DNA from: Syngnathus acus
Taxonomy: Eukaryota > Chordata > Actinopteri > Syngnathiformes > Syngnathidae
Assembly (NCBI RefSeq): GCF_901709675.1
Contig: NC_051106.1
Span: 1,994,001-2,058,000, forward strand
DNA length: 64,000 nt
Direction: 5' to 3'
Position numbers and translations under genes: made by a program. The notes below the pieces were generated by a model. That model was not told where the DNA came from and did no database searches. It worked only from the letters and a program-made list of their open reading frames with translations. Positions 35,201 to 47,600 of the stretch are shown one piece after another (the stretch's first letter is position 1; every line of letters begins with the position of its first letter).

Positions 35201-36620
35201 ACAGTTTTGCATGGATACTTTTTGAAAGGCGGCCATCCAGCTTCGTTCAGCAGGCCTGCGCAAAAGTGTGCTTGCAAGTCGATCGAAATTGAGGTGCATA
35301 AAAAAAATTACATTTCAATAAAATACTATAACTACATTTTAAAAAATTGGTATCGACTGTATAGTAAATTAAATTAGAATGTATTCACTAATTACACTGT
35401 TCAACATTTTTCTTTTTTTTTTTTTTTTTTAATCAAAGATCCAAATAAAGTCTAAGATATATTTTTTTCACACTGACTCCGAATGAATAAATGTAGATAC
35501 AGTTTTGTTGTACTTGCATTTCATCTTGAAGTTTTTGAATATTTTGGACTGACTTTTTAATGTAGTTTATGTGTAATACCTTTTAATTGAATCATTATGC
35601 AGACATTTTTTTCAACTTGCTATATTTCACCAGTGTTCAAACTGTGCACAATGTCACAATAAAATATTACAATAATATTAAATGCATTTTTGGGGAATAG
35701 CCAACACTTCCGTTAACTGATGGTCAACATTGTGGTACTGGAAGTGCTCAGTAATTGTTTGTCAATAAGATGATGTATTATTTAAAAAAAAAACTGATGT
35801 CAACCACTTTGGGATAAAGTTGAAAAAAGTATGGAGGAAGTGCTGTAACTACTATCTGAATTTGAGAGAAATGTAAAAAGAAAACCCATTTAGTCTTACG
35901 CGAGTCATTATTGTCGCAGTTTTGGAGCGTTAAGTCAATGTTTGCGGCCATTAAAAAGAATTTAGCTGGAGCCGCTCCACTGGCAATGAATGACAGCTCG
36001 ACTTTCAAGGTCCGAGGTGACACCCAAGAGGTCAAGCAAACATTCCCGGAGTTCGCCAGACTCGGAGTAAATCCGCATTTCTCAGTCTTCTACTGGCATC
36101 CGATGATGGCTTCTCCGGTTTCTGGAGTTCCGGCGTGACGAGGAGGAGCGGACGCGTTGGCCTTAAACCGACTTGTCACAACGCTGCGCAGCAGCCAGCG
36201 CGTTTTGGCTGATACACACAAGGAGACACAAGAATTAAAAGCGTCGCTGCGTCATTTGTGGAGCCTTTAATGGAATTCAGCGGCACGGAAAAGAAACGGC
36301 TCGCTCGTCCTATAATTACGAGGTCACGATGACCACGTTGGACTAACTCCAAGTGAACTGCACGCGGTTTGCGGCGCTTGCTTTTATCCCGGTGTTGCCT
36401 TACAGAAAAGCTGAAATAACTCATGACGGACGGCCAGTTTGACTGATAAAAGTATTTTAAAAAAGTCTTTTGGCAAGCGTTCGACTTTGTGACTTCCTGA
36501 AACGCATACATTACAGCCTGTCGCAATCTTACGAAAATATGTCGGGAAATCGTTTTACTTCTGAAATGAAGTACGTTTGGTTCAAGTCCACACTTGGGCT
36601 ATTTTGGGCTTTTTTTTTTA

Positions 36621-36668
36621 CGTCCATCTTCTTCCACTTATCCGTGACTGGGTCGCAGGGACAACAGT
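36621..36668 (-). mobile_element. 3'-terminal fragment of an RTE/Rex3-like LINE
   Basis: The minus strand reads TCCCTGCGACCCAGT, then CACGGATAAGTGGAAGAAG and ATGGACG. This matches the last bases and tail junction of the complete element at 57121-60372 (GCGACCCGACCCC, GGATAAGCGGAAGAAG, ATGGATGG). It is a severely 5'-truncated copy in opposite orientation. Confidence 0.7.
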
Positions 36669-37599
36669 TTAAAGAGGGGAAGAAATAAATCATAAAAAAA
36701 TCCCCAACTAAAAATGCTAATAAAAATGTTATCAGATTCAGCACTGACGTTCTTATATTACAACAACGTTGTCTTGAAATAAACATTTTCAACCAACTAT
36801 GAGCTTGTTTACAAGTGATGAAATGACTTACTATTCAGAATATTAGTTAACTAGCATCAGTTAGCGGACTTTAGCTTAATAGGACGGCTAACATCTGTTT
36901 GCTTGCGCTCTGACAATACTATAAAAATTAGCAAAGCGCTGCTAAATGTTGCTTTATCCCACACCAGAACGAATATAGGTTGTGGAAGATCTCGCTGGTT
37001 GGAATTTGTTTTACGTAAAATGTAAGCAAACCAAAGAATGTCAATAAGAGTTAATAACTGGTCGAACGGTGTTTAAAAATAGTCCGTCAGGGTTGGCAAA
37101 CGACGAAGACGACACCTTCACTTTTGGCGATATCATCACGACGTGTGAGGCCTCTCGCGCCAGACGGCCAAGGATAAGCCCAGACATGTCGTAAAAAATA
37201 AATAAAATAAAAGCCCACTTTGTGCCCGAGTAGCTGCGTGGCATTTACTGTACGTGCTTCAACCGCTCAGGCTGGCTTTTGGGGCTTTTTTTTTTTTGCT
37301 TAGACAGATGCCGACTGTGAACTCTTGACACCGGTCGGACCGGTTTATGTTGAACATGTGTGTCTGTGTTACTGTCTTTCCACAAAGCTGCCCTCACTGT
37401 CGACCCAAGTGTGTGTGTGTGCGTGTGTGCGAGTGTGTGTATGTGAAAGAGAGAGAGCGAGAGACGAGATGAGAGGATCTGTGGCTATTTGGGAGGTGGA
37501 GCGTAATGACACACTGGGGACAGATTAGCCGGACGTCCATCAGGGACGACTCTGATTTACAGCCACACTGACCAGCCCGTTGCCCTCCACCCAAAGCAA

Positions 37600-37630
37600 A
37601 CACACACACACACTCACACACTCACACACT

Positions 37631-37720
<90 letters not shown>

Positions 37721-37727
37721 CACACAC
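37600..37727. repeat. (CA)n microsatellite
   Basis: A nearly pure CA tract with CT interruptions at its left end, in slc25a21 intron 1. Confidence 0.95.
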
Positions 37728-38221
37728 CGAGGGCAAAACACGACTGCGTCTGTGCGGTGGCCTCGCACATATGTTAGGTTCTTTGATAGTTTTTGGAATG
37801 GACATGAGCGTCTTACGAGGCCGCCTTATGTTGTTTTCTTAGAGGCTTTAAATCACAGCGACGTCTATGAGGGTGTGCAGTGCGTGTGGACGTCATATCG
37901 GGATGAGTGCCCCCCCTCCCCTGCCCACGCCACCCCTTGCTACAGTGCGGGGAGATAGACAGATCCGTTAAACAAGATGTCACCGCCAAACACAACAATG
38001 ATTAATCACGCACTGCAAATTATAAGCACCTGTATGAATGAACCCGCCCACCGACTGGGTGACTGCATGCTTTCACTCTATTAGACAAGCAGCCCACCCC
38101 GACGAAAAAAAAATAATACTCAACCCCCCCTAGGTTGAAATAAGAGGAAGTCTGGTTGAAAGTGAATGTCTCCTACACATTAAAAAAAGTCTGCTTTTCT
38201 GTGTTTAGGTTAGGAATGGCA

Positions 38222-38290
38222 ATCTGACTGTGCCATGGTGGCTAGTGGTTAGCACGCTTGCGTCCCACTTTTTTGGTCTTTGGTCCAAAC
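38222..38290 (+). mobile_element. decayed tRNA-like SINE head
   Basis: TGGCTAGTGGTTAGCACGC resembles a Pol III A box, and GGTCCAAACCTC, about 45 bp on, resembles a B box (GGTTCRANNCC). Both are imperfect and no SINE body is recognisable, so this is a weak call. Confidence 0.35.
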
Positions 38291-40054
38291 CTCATTGTTC
38301 GTTGTTCTTTCCAAAATGTATTGTCTGTAAGGCATTTTTTTTTTTATCCTGACATTATCATCATAAGGTCGAGGCCAGACCTTATTTTGACCAAGGCCAA
38401 TCTGATTAAAGTGATGGTGCTAGCTTTTGTATGCTTTCACCTCCCGCTGACTTTTTGTTCCTTCTTTAGGAAACTATACATCCGCATGTAGCAGCCAACC
38501 GCCTCACAACAAATCATCTCACAAAAGCACAAAAAGTGACCAAGGCTACCGCAAGACTGTACTATAAACATGGCGGAAATAGAGACGTTACAACATGGCA
38601 TCCATAAATCGTTTGACATGCATCCAGACCAATGACAGAGCTTTGCGGTCACTTCAAAGACTGTCCAGACTTTCCTTTATGCGGCTCTGGACTCTGTGAG
38701 TCTAAAATCTTCAGTTCCCTGCCCTTGGTGAATCGCTTTGTTGTTTTAGAGGGCAGTTTGCGATGACTTGTTTCGTATCTTAATTATTTGATACTCAAAA
38801 TGTAAAATTATGCTTTTGGAATTTGCATGTGTCTGTATGGTTTTGACTTTCAAACATACCAGAAAAGGTTCTACTACAGTCTCTCCGGGAAACTCTTCCT
38901 CAGACACAACAAACTCCTTTCCGGACTGCCCCCCACCCTTCCATCTGCACGCGTTATGCTAACGAGCTAGCCTCGGTGATAGCCGTCGCGAGGAAATGCG
39001 CCTTTGATTAATGCAGACAAAAGTGAGCTGGGCAGACAGCGGGCTCCACGAGTTAAACGAGTCGCCTGCCATCAGCCTCAAAGGGCTCCTCGGCCCCCGC
39101 CCGGCACACCCCCGACGCGCTGCTGAAAAGAATCTGTAGCAAATGAAAACCATATTAGCAAGAGCTTACACCACCAGGGAAAAGTTTTTGTGTGCGGAAA
39201 TTACATTTCAGACTCAGGAGCGGCCATAAACTAAAAAACAACAACAACTTGCCATTACTAAACACCTTCGCGTTTTCAAACACACTTTTTTTTTTTTACA
39301 TGCATTTCAAAAAAGATTTTGAAAATAGAGCAAAAATTGTTAGCCTAATAGCAGTGTTACAAGTAGTGTTAAGTAAAGGCTATTTTTCTGTTTTTCTTTT
39401 TTCAAAGTCAAATGTTACAAAACTGCACAATATTTTTAAAGGAATTAAAATGAAAATAAAATGATCGTTTTTGCTTTTTCACCAAAACATTAAAGCTCAG
39501 ATGTACAGTTAATTTTCCATTCCCTTCTCACAATTTTAAAACTTATTGTCAAAAAAAAAGCTGGAATAAATAAATTCGTGTTTTTGCGATCTAGACGGGG
39601 ATTACTGTATTTCAATGATCCAGAGGAGACACGAGAACGAGAGCTCCGTCTAACGGAGCAATATGTCAAGCTGGACCACACCAAGCAGGAATACATATGG
39701 CGGGGCGGAGGTGGAGGGTTTTGGCCCCCCCAGCTACCTGCCTGTACAGTCGCCTCTCCGCAAATGTTTACTTTGGAGCAGACTGGTGGCCAACTGGTTG
39801 CAATTGACCTCGTAGCGGGACGAGTTAGAGAGCGAACTCGAGCCCCCTTTTCCCTTCCCCGAGAGGACGGCGGACGAAAGCCACACACGTACACAGAGCG
39901 CCCGGTGCAGAATCCACGTGGAAATACTTGAAAAGAGGCCAAGCGGCAACAAAGAAGCACTTTGCCCACTGCGCGCTTAGCTACCTTGCGGAGGATACCC
40001 CTAAAAACTAAAATGCAGGCAACACCTGCCACAGGTGCAAGAGCTTTTGAGCCA

Positions 40055-40318
40055 GGAGTTGCTTAGATGGGTTGCGGCAGGAGACCTGGGAATGGAAGTC
40101 ATCTCCAAATGGAGATATTAGCAGTCTTTCTTGGGTGGGCAGGAATTGCTGAGACGGGATGCTGCTTAATCCAAATAATCTGCTCCATATGGGAATTACA
40201 TCCTAAATTGGATGCTGTCCTCGTCGAATGGAGTGGAACTCACTCTCAAGTAGAGACATTAGCATGCTAGTTTAGGAAGGCTGGGAGCTGCTTAGATGGG
40301 ATGCGGCAGGAGGCTAAA
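40055..40318. repeat. imperfect tandem repeat, unit about 145 bp
   Basis: TTGCTTAGATGGGTTGCGGC (from about 40060) recurs as a diverged TTGCTGAGACGGGATGC (about 40147) and a close CTGCTTAGATGGGATGCGGC (about 40290). The blocks before the last two share GAATGGA, AGAGAC/GAGATATTAGCA and GGAA. They are several diverged copies in the same orientation. Confidence 0.5.
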
Positions 40319-42722
40319 CCACTCGCTTTATGATCACACAAGCTTCCATCAATAAAAGTCCAAGTTTAAACAAACATTTGTCCTCCTGTGCCAGTTCGTT
40401 TGGCAGACCAAGCCTTCTCTGTGGCGTACACCTGAGCGAGAATGCCAGCAGGAAGCAAGGGGGGGCGGGCGGGGGGCCGAGTTTGGCGTTTCACTTCGGG
40501 CCGGTCATTTGTCACAATTGTCACCCAATGCACAAACACAAATTAGTGAATTAGAACAGCGGATGTGTGCGTCGTGCCTTGGCTAAATCAAGTCAGCGCT
40601 GGGAGCTGTCATGACGGCTCTACCAGGCGTGCGTGCGTGCTCAACAGAAGGTGCCTGCATGTTGGCGCAACCTCGTCCGGGTTTGGTGGAATTACAACAA
40701 CTGGACATATTTGGCCTTTTGTCGTGTTCAAAGTGATAAATTACAGTCAACCTCTTCTAGGCATGGCTGGTTACCGTTTCTTAAGGTATACTGCATTTTG
40801 AATACGTCACGCTTTCAAAAAAGTTGTGGTTTCAAAACTGCTAAAACTCTCCATTAGCACTACAAGCTGTTTATATTTTGTCAGCTACATGTGTACTTGG
40901 ATACTTTTATCTCGGTAGAGCAATGATATGCAAAATGGCAGCTAAAGAAGGGCGATCAGCCATCAACACCGCAAGTCTGACTCAAGTCAAGTCATATGAA
41001 TCGAGTCCCCCATCTCTGACCATTGGCGAAATATGACAGGACTTCCTACAGCAGCTAACTAGCCAACATGTTAACTAGCATGGCTGACATTAGGAGACAC
41101 TCATTTTGGGAGTTGTTTCTTTGTATATTCATCACCCACCGACCTGCAGCTGTTCGAGACAAACCAAGATGGAGCAAAAATTCTAAAATTAAAGCTTAGT
41201 TTTGATCGACACTCCTATTCCTAAACATACTCTTAGGCTGTAATTTGCAACAGGCAACCGCCAGGGCAGCCGAGCAAAGTCTCCGTCTTATCTGGACAGG
41301 GAATCATTCAGGGAAGAAAAAATCATATCAGCGGGAAGGCGTGTTTAAATATAGCTGTAATTGCAGCAATCGTTTCTCGCAGCCCCCTCGCCATTCCCAA
41401 CGGCCCGACGTTCAGCACCCCTCCGCCCCTCAACACAAGCTCCCTCTTCCTCGTCGTTTCCTCCGCGAGTATCCAGTTAATCCCGGCTGCCGGTGTGGCC
41501 TGACAGTTGCATGACAAGGAATGTTTCCCTTTGTAAGAGCCTACTTCCTCCTTGCGCACTTTGAGCCCTAATTGAAATGTTTCCTATTGAGCTCAATCAA
41601 GAGAGGCAATTACCTAATTATTCGCTTATGCCTAAAAACTGGAGCCGGCAAGAGACGTCGGAGCCGCCGGGGCACGGAAAGACGAGCGGGCGGAGGGGGG
41701 AAAACGAAACAGGAAATGATTACGGCAAATAGACGAAAACAATTTCCCGGGTACCCAAGGGAAGCAATTCTCCGAAGCCCCAACCAACGAGTAAAATTAA
41801 TCATAAGCCGCCATTTTGAGGCAGTACACTTTAAAAAGACTCATTCAAAAACAATTCTAATGGGAATTTCATGAGTGGGTGGAAAATTTGAGGATTGACA
41901 AATTTTAACTTTGTGAAAAGTGGTGTAGTTTCCAACATGAAGTTTTCATTCCATTTTTTTGTAATGATGATCAAAATTACATCAAAAGGAAAAAATAACT
42001 TTTGTAGCAACATGAATTTTTATTTAGAGGTTATTGTAAAATTTGTTAAATTAAAATGCTCGTTTGCACATGATATTTTAGGAAAATGTACTTTTTTGAG
42101 AGCTATTATTTTTGTTCTAAAGACATAGATTAAAAAAAACGATTTGTTAAAAATGATCCCTTTAAACACATTTCAACTTAATGAGACAGGTGATAAAACA
42201 CGCTGGCACCCAAAGGCCTCGCACAGACCCCCACCGAAGACGCACGGCTGCCCAACCGAATCTGCGTTCTCTTTCAGGCTTTTGCCGACGCGCACGCTAA
42301 AAAGAAAACAGATTGCTGGCCATGAAAATAAAAAACATTTCAGAGTTCATTTGAAAAGGCAGCATGTTAAAAAGCAATCAGTACGTCGTTAAAGGCATCC
42401 ATCTTGTGCCCCCCGCTCGTGAATAATTCATTTCGGGAGCAGGCGGGATGGAAGTCTTTGCAGATATGAATTCTGTCCCTTCTTCAGCCGCCTCACGCCG
42501 CTTCGACAAATGTTGGCCGGACGACCTCTAAATCAATCATTGAAATATATGGATGGATCAGCGAGCCGCTTCTTAAGCACACACACATGCCGTAGCTTAA
42601 TTCACCCGAGCCGGCCATATTTCAGCCAACATGTGCGCCACTGTTGTCTAAACAAGCGCTGCGAAAGCCAGCCGGGACGTCGAGGAGGGTCCTGGCTGGA
42701 GGTCATGGAAAGCACTCATAAT

Positions 42723-42739
42723 GCACGCACACACACGCG

Positions 42740-42798
<59 letters not shown>

Positions 42799-42868
42799 AC
42801 ACGCACACACACACGCACACACACACGCGCACACACGCACGCGCACACACACACACACACACACACAA
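42723..42868. repeat. (CA)n/(CG)n microsatellite
   Basis: CA tract with an internal (CG)n run near 42737-42747 and scattered CG interruptions. Confidence 0.95.
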
Positions 42869-43216
42869 ATGTATGTAAGACACACAAGGGAGTGAAGGTA
42901 CTGGCTTGAGGTCATGGAAAGCGCTTATAAAGCCGCCTTTCAAGCCGGGCGGAAGACAAGTCGGCAGAACAGACGCAAGGTTAACTCCTGTGATAGCGCA
43001 GCTGGGCGGGAATGAAGACATCATTCCGTCGACGTCCGACAATCTGTACGCGCTCACGGAAGGCACCAAAAACCGAAAAATATCTTGAACTGTTCAACGG
43101 GTATGAAAAATGAAAAGAATCTTCCTTTTTCACCTGCTGTACGCATCTAAACCTAATTGGCTTATTGCTATCTTGTGTGTAATGTCACTAGCCCTTTTTG
43201 TATTTTAGCATTATCG

Positions 43217-43320
43217 TAGCTTTGTAAAAATCGGCTTAGCCGTTTTGGCGCAATTGATCAAGTTTTGACAAAACTATATCAATTTTGCTCAGAACTTCTT
43301 CAAATTAGTTAAAGAAATAC
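43217..43320. repeat. diverged interspersed repeat, copy A
   Basis: It shares collinear blocks with 44539-44645: AGCTTTGT, AAAAT, TTTTGATGAA/TTTTGACAAA, ATCAATT, GAACTT, TTCAAA and TAGT. The family is not recognised and there is no coding capacity. Confidence 0.4.
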
Positions 43321-44538
43321 AAAAAAACGATACAAATTGTTTCCAGTGCCCAGTAGCAATTCACACTTCTGATTTTTATAAAGATCCTCAGCCTACAATC
43401 ATAAACAACGTTTGTAAAACTGGAAATTATTGCTCAAGCGAAGGACCAAACTCCAATCCCCATAAAGCATTGCAAACGAGGACTGTCGGCACCTCGGCAG
43501 ACCAACGGCAATTGTTCGTGATTTGCGGTGGATTGTGGGAAGTGAAGTCCTTAATGACCCAAGGCGGCGGTAGCAGCTTTTGCGGCTTCTACCTTGGATT
43601 GTTATGACATTGTGGCCAACAGCTGCGTTTTCCATTGAGGAAGGCGAGTCCGCGAGCTCCGCTTTCAGCTATGTGGGAGACCGGCGGCTTCGACACACTA
43701 AAAACGACAAACGTCTTCCGTTATACCTCCACTAGGACACTTCTAGGGAGTCCTAAAAAGCCACAAAGCCTTTATTTTGTTATTTAGCCTTTCAAATGTC
43801 TCACCTGCACGACAGAAGCAGAAGTGACGCTCCAGTGTGCTGAGAGAAGACAAATGGAAGCGCACTCACACACAGGCTGGGTGGGCCGCTTCAGCTGGAC
43901 GGGGAATTCTGCTTAAACGCTTTGCAAGTCACCCGGAAACGCACACTTTCTCCTCACAACATGCCTCATCTTGGAGAAAGTTTTATGCCATGTTTGGAGG
44001 AAAGGGACAGAAAGAGTCGCAATGGGTCCAGGAGGTCCGTACCAAGTGCCCCCCCCAAGCCACCCCCCCATTTCTGGATATGCCAGCAGTGCCGTAAGGG
44101 GGCAGAACCTGAAACCGTGCAAATGTGATCACAAGAGCCGGCCTTGATTGGGATGGCCGCATATGATTAAAGATAATTGCAAAGGACCGCTTTCCAAATG
44201 CTGCAGCGGTTTTGGAGGATGGGGGGCTGGCGTGGGGGGAGTCCAACGGAAGGATTTAAAACCGTTTCCCAGGCTTTTTTCCCCCAAAAGAAACCAGAGG
44301 CAGAAACAAGTGAATTACAAGTTCAAGATACTCAGAGATCTTCTTATGCTAAAAAGTTTAGCAAAAAACGTTTTAGCGTAACCGTGCTAGCTTTTACAAG
44401 TGCTTAATTCCGATCTTTCTTTACGATAGGAACTTCAAATTGATTGACATGACTAAACTTACATTCTCCCCGCGATAAATTCAGGACATTAAAATTGTTT
44501 AGTATTATCTTCCTTTGGGCATGCGGTTCACTTCTAGA

Positions 44539-44645
44539 AAGCTTTGTGAAAATTAGTTAAGGCATTTTAGTGTAGGGCTAACTAAGCTAGTTTTGATGAA
44601 TACCATCAATTCGCTTGGAACTTTTTCAAAATAGTAGAAGAGACG
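44539..44645. repeat. diverged interspersed repeat, copy B
   Basis: Same orientation and block order as 43217-43320. A segment near 54205-54250 (GAAATCCGCTAAGTAGTTTT) may be a third relative. Confidence 0.4.
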
Positions 44646-47600
44646 CATTGGCCTGTAATCCAACAAAAAACGATTCATGGACTTTCCTTCCCAAAAGAAA
44701 TGAGGTCAAAGCAAAGTGAATTAAAAAGATACTTTGAGCAATCAAATTTACGTCTACTTCCTGGTAGATAAACGACATTGGGGAGGTGTCAGCGAGTGGA
44801 AGGGTGGCGTGGGGGTGACCCGAGCCGTCACGGCGGGATGATTGATGGTTGGGTCGCAGCGCTTAAGTCAACAGAGCAGAAGCACGCCTCGAACCTTCCA
44901 CTCAGCACCTATTTTAAAAAAGAAAGGGGGTCGACTTCACCTGCGACTTCTCTTCAATTATCCTATCAAAACAAAAATGGAAAGAAGGAAGCAAAACAGA
45001 AGAAGCTGGCCCAGGACCCCGAAAAGTGAGATTTGCAAGACAAGTAAATCCAAGCTCCGTGTTCTTGTGGTTTGATGGACAGGATGAGAAGTTGGGGGCG
45101 GGGACTGGGGGGGTGTTCAGGGTAATTCGCTTGCAGGCACAGGTGATCCGATGGGCTGAGGAGGCTTTGGGGAGGGTGGATCCGCTTCAACACCTTCGGA
45201 CTAAACTCTCGACCCATCTCCCCCTCAATCATGTCATCAAAGAATTCAGGTAAGAGGCGAGGTGTCAGGCTCTGGAATTTCAGAGCATCTTGGGAGGGAC
45301 CTCCCGGATGACATTTGGAAGTCACCGGGCAGGACTTGAAGTCGTGGCCGCTGAATGAGTTGAAGCCACGCCCCGGGGATCGACCGGATGGGCCGGATCA
45401 CTTTGAGTGACTCAGTGGATCAAATCAAACATGGCCATCTGGTGATGACAAACAAGATGATACAACAAAAAGGGTGGACGTCTTGATCATCCTTCCTGAG
45501 TGTCATTTCAACCAATCACCCCCCCTCCCCCTACCTTGAGTCACTCGCTGCCACCCGACAGCCTTGTGCCTCCCAGCTGCATCCAGGCCCGTCCTGATTG
45601 CGCTTGATTTGGGTTAAGTGAGTATTGCCCTGCTGCGGTTTGGGCAGGGATGCTCCCACGGGCTGGAAACTACACAGGAGGGGGAGACTTTTTTTTTTTT
45701 TTTTGCGTGAGCGCCAATGACAAACTCAACTGTTGGGATTTGAGGGCCGCAGCTTTTGACTCAGAAGTCATGAAATACGAATTACAATGCGGCGTTTTCC
45801 AATTTTTACAATTCTAAGGCGTAATACTAATTCCGATCCTCAAAACAATCAAATTTCACATGTGAAGTCCAGACATCTATTTTGGGCCTCAAGCTTCTCT
45901 CAACTGAAAACAAAACAAACTTGAAAGCAAGTTTGAAAGTGGTGTCTATGGCGGCGTACACGAGTTTCATAGCGGCAGCGTGCCAAAAATGACATCATAA
46001 CCTCGAGCGTAGCAAGTCCGTCGTGAAAAGAATCAAGCGCACACCTGCCTCGCCGTCTCGCTCCATATGGGATGCCTCATTAAGCGAGTGCGACCATGAA
46101 TTCTAATCATGCCGCCAAGCCATCAAAAACACAAGTTGTAAAAATCAAGAAGGGGGCCTAACCGCGTAAACAATAGCATAAGCTAACATGCTACCATAAC
46201 TGTGTCGGAAAAGGATAGCGAAAAGAAATTACCTGCCAAAACAAAATCAAGACCAACTTTGATTAAAGTCACTTTCTTGAAAAAAAACATCAACACAACT
46301 CTATTTTCCCCCAAAAATCATTTTGAGAGACGTACAAGATGATTCCTGTTGCGTTTATCCAAACAGGGAGACAGGACGTGGAGAAGCGTGTCGGATTTGT
46401 TGACAGGCGGGACGGCCGGCGTACGCGCCAAGCCTCCCCGGCCGGACCAATTACGCAGACCAAAGAACATGGTGTGAACTTCTCAGGGACGCAAATTGCT
46501 CTGCTTTTAATTATGCAGCACGCCAGTTGGACGCGTCTCCTGGAATGCGGCGAGTGCAAAGATTCTTCAGTAGCAACCAATGGCAGATGTTCGCCACGCA
46601 TGAGAGCACTTGAAAAAGTTGCAAAGTCCGGAGGAAAGCAATATTGGTGTTTCCACAGCGGAGTGGACAAGAACGATTCAAACGACGCAACTTTTACGAT
46701 AACGTTGCTGGGATCAGCTAAAAAATATTCCAATGAGAACAAAGCATTGTTTGCAAAAATCTTTGTTAAAAAACAGACAATTGAAAATTTCCCTGAAGAA
46801 GGTCTTTCTAAAAATATAAATACATAAAAGTGACTATTTCCTTAACTTACTCTTTCCTTCCTCAAACAAACATATTTTTCTTGAAAAATATGACTTCCTC
46901 AAAAGAAATCTCCCCAATTTTGTTCCTTAAGAAACCAAATTATTTTTCCTCTCAGTGAAACATCTCCACTGCTCGGAGGCCAAACATCTGCGTCCTTGTA
47001 GGTGGCGAAAAAGTCTTTGCAGAGTTTTCACGACGATAGCAAAACTCCTGGCTGGGAGTTCCGCACAATTTTTTTGTTGAGACGTTTTTTTTTTCCGTTA
47101 TGCTCCTAAATTACAAACTACAAGACGGGGTCACGCATCAATGAGCAGAGTTATCCAAAGAAGCCGAAAGGGCAGAGAAAACATCAACTGAGAAAGCAAG
47201 GTGGAAGGGGGGGAGGGGGATGGGGGTCGTTGGACCACCAGGACTATCCTCCCCGTTCATGTTTGTCTAAACTTTCACGGTCTGGCTAGGGTCCTTCAGG
47301 ACCATCGTTCACCTGGTGTTTTTCCTCCTTCGCACCCAAAGGATAACATGTAGCGGAAGTAGCGCACATGACGGAGGAAAACCCCACTGAGGCGGGGTCA
47401 CCAAGTGCCAACGGCATTCGGGCCTGCTTCACTCGCAAATCCAGATGACGCTGAGATGCAAAAACGTTGAATTGCGAGTTGGACTGGTGACAGATTTAGA
47501 GATTTCAATATTTATTTGACGGAGAAAAAAAACAAGATTTTGGACTGTTTCCCATTTAAAGGGTATGAAAGTGTTCACATCCTCCAGATTCCCACAAATC

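Noticed and set aside
34690-35277. 195-codon open frame on the minus strand
   Set aside because: Composition and content do not suggest a protein, no domain is seen, and overlapping open frames on the other strand point to chance.
40977-41025. Possible repeat fragment (GACTCAAGTCAAGTCATATG followed by GAGTCCCCCATCTCTG)
   Set aside because: It resembles a dispersed fish repeat end, but the rest of the element is not recognisable.
46339-46827. 162-codon open frame on the plus strand
   Set aside because: No family recognised, codon use looks random, and an antisense frame of similar length overlaps it.
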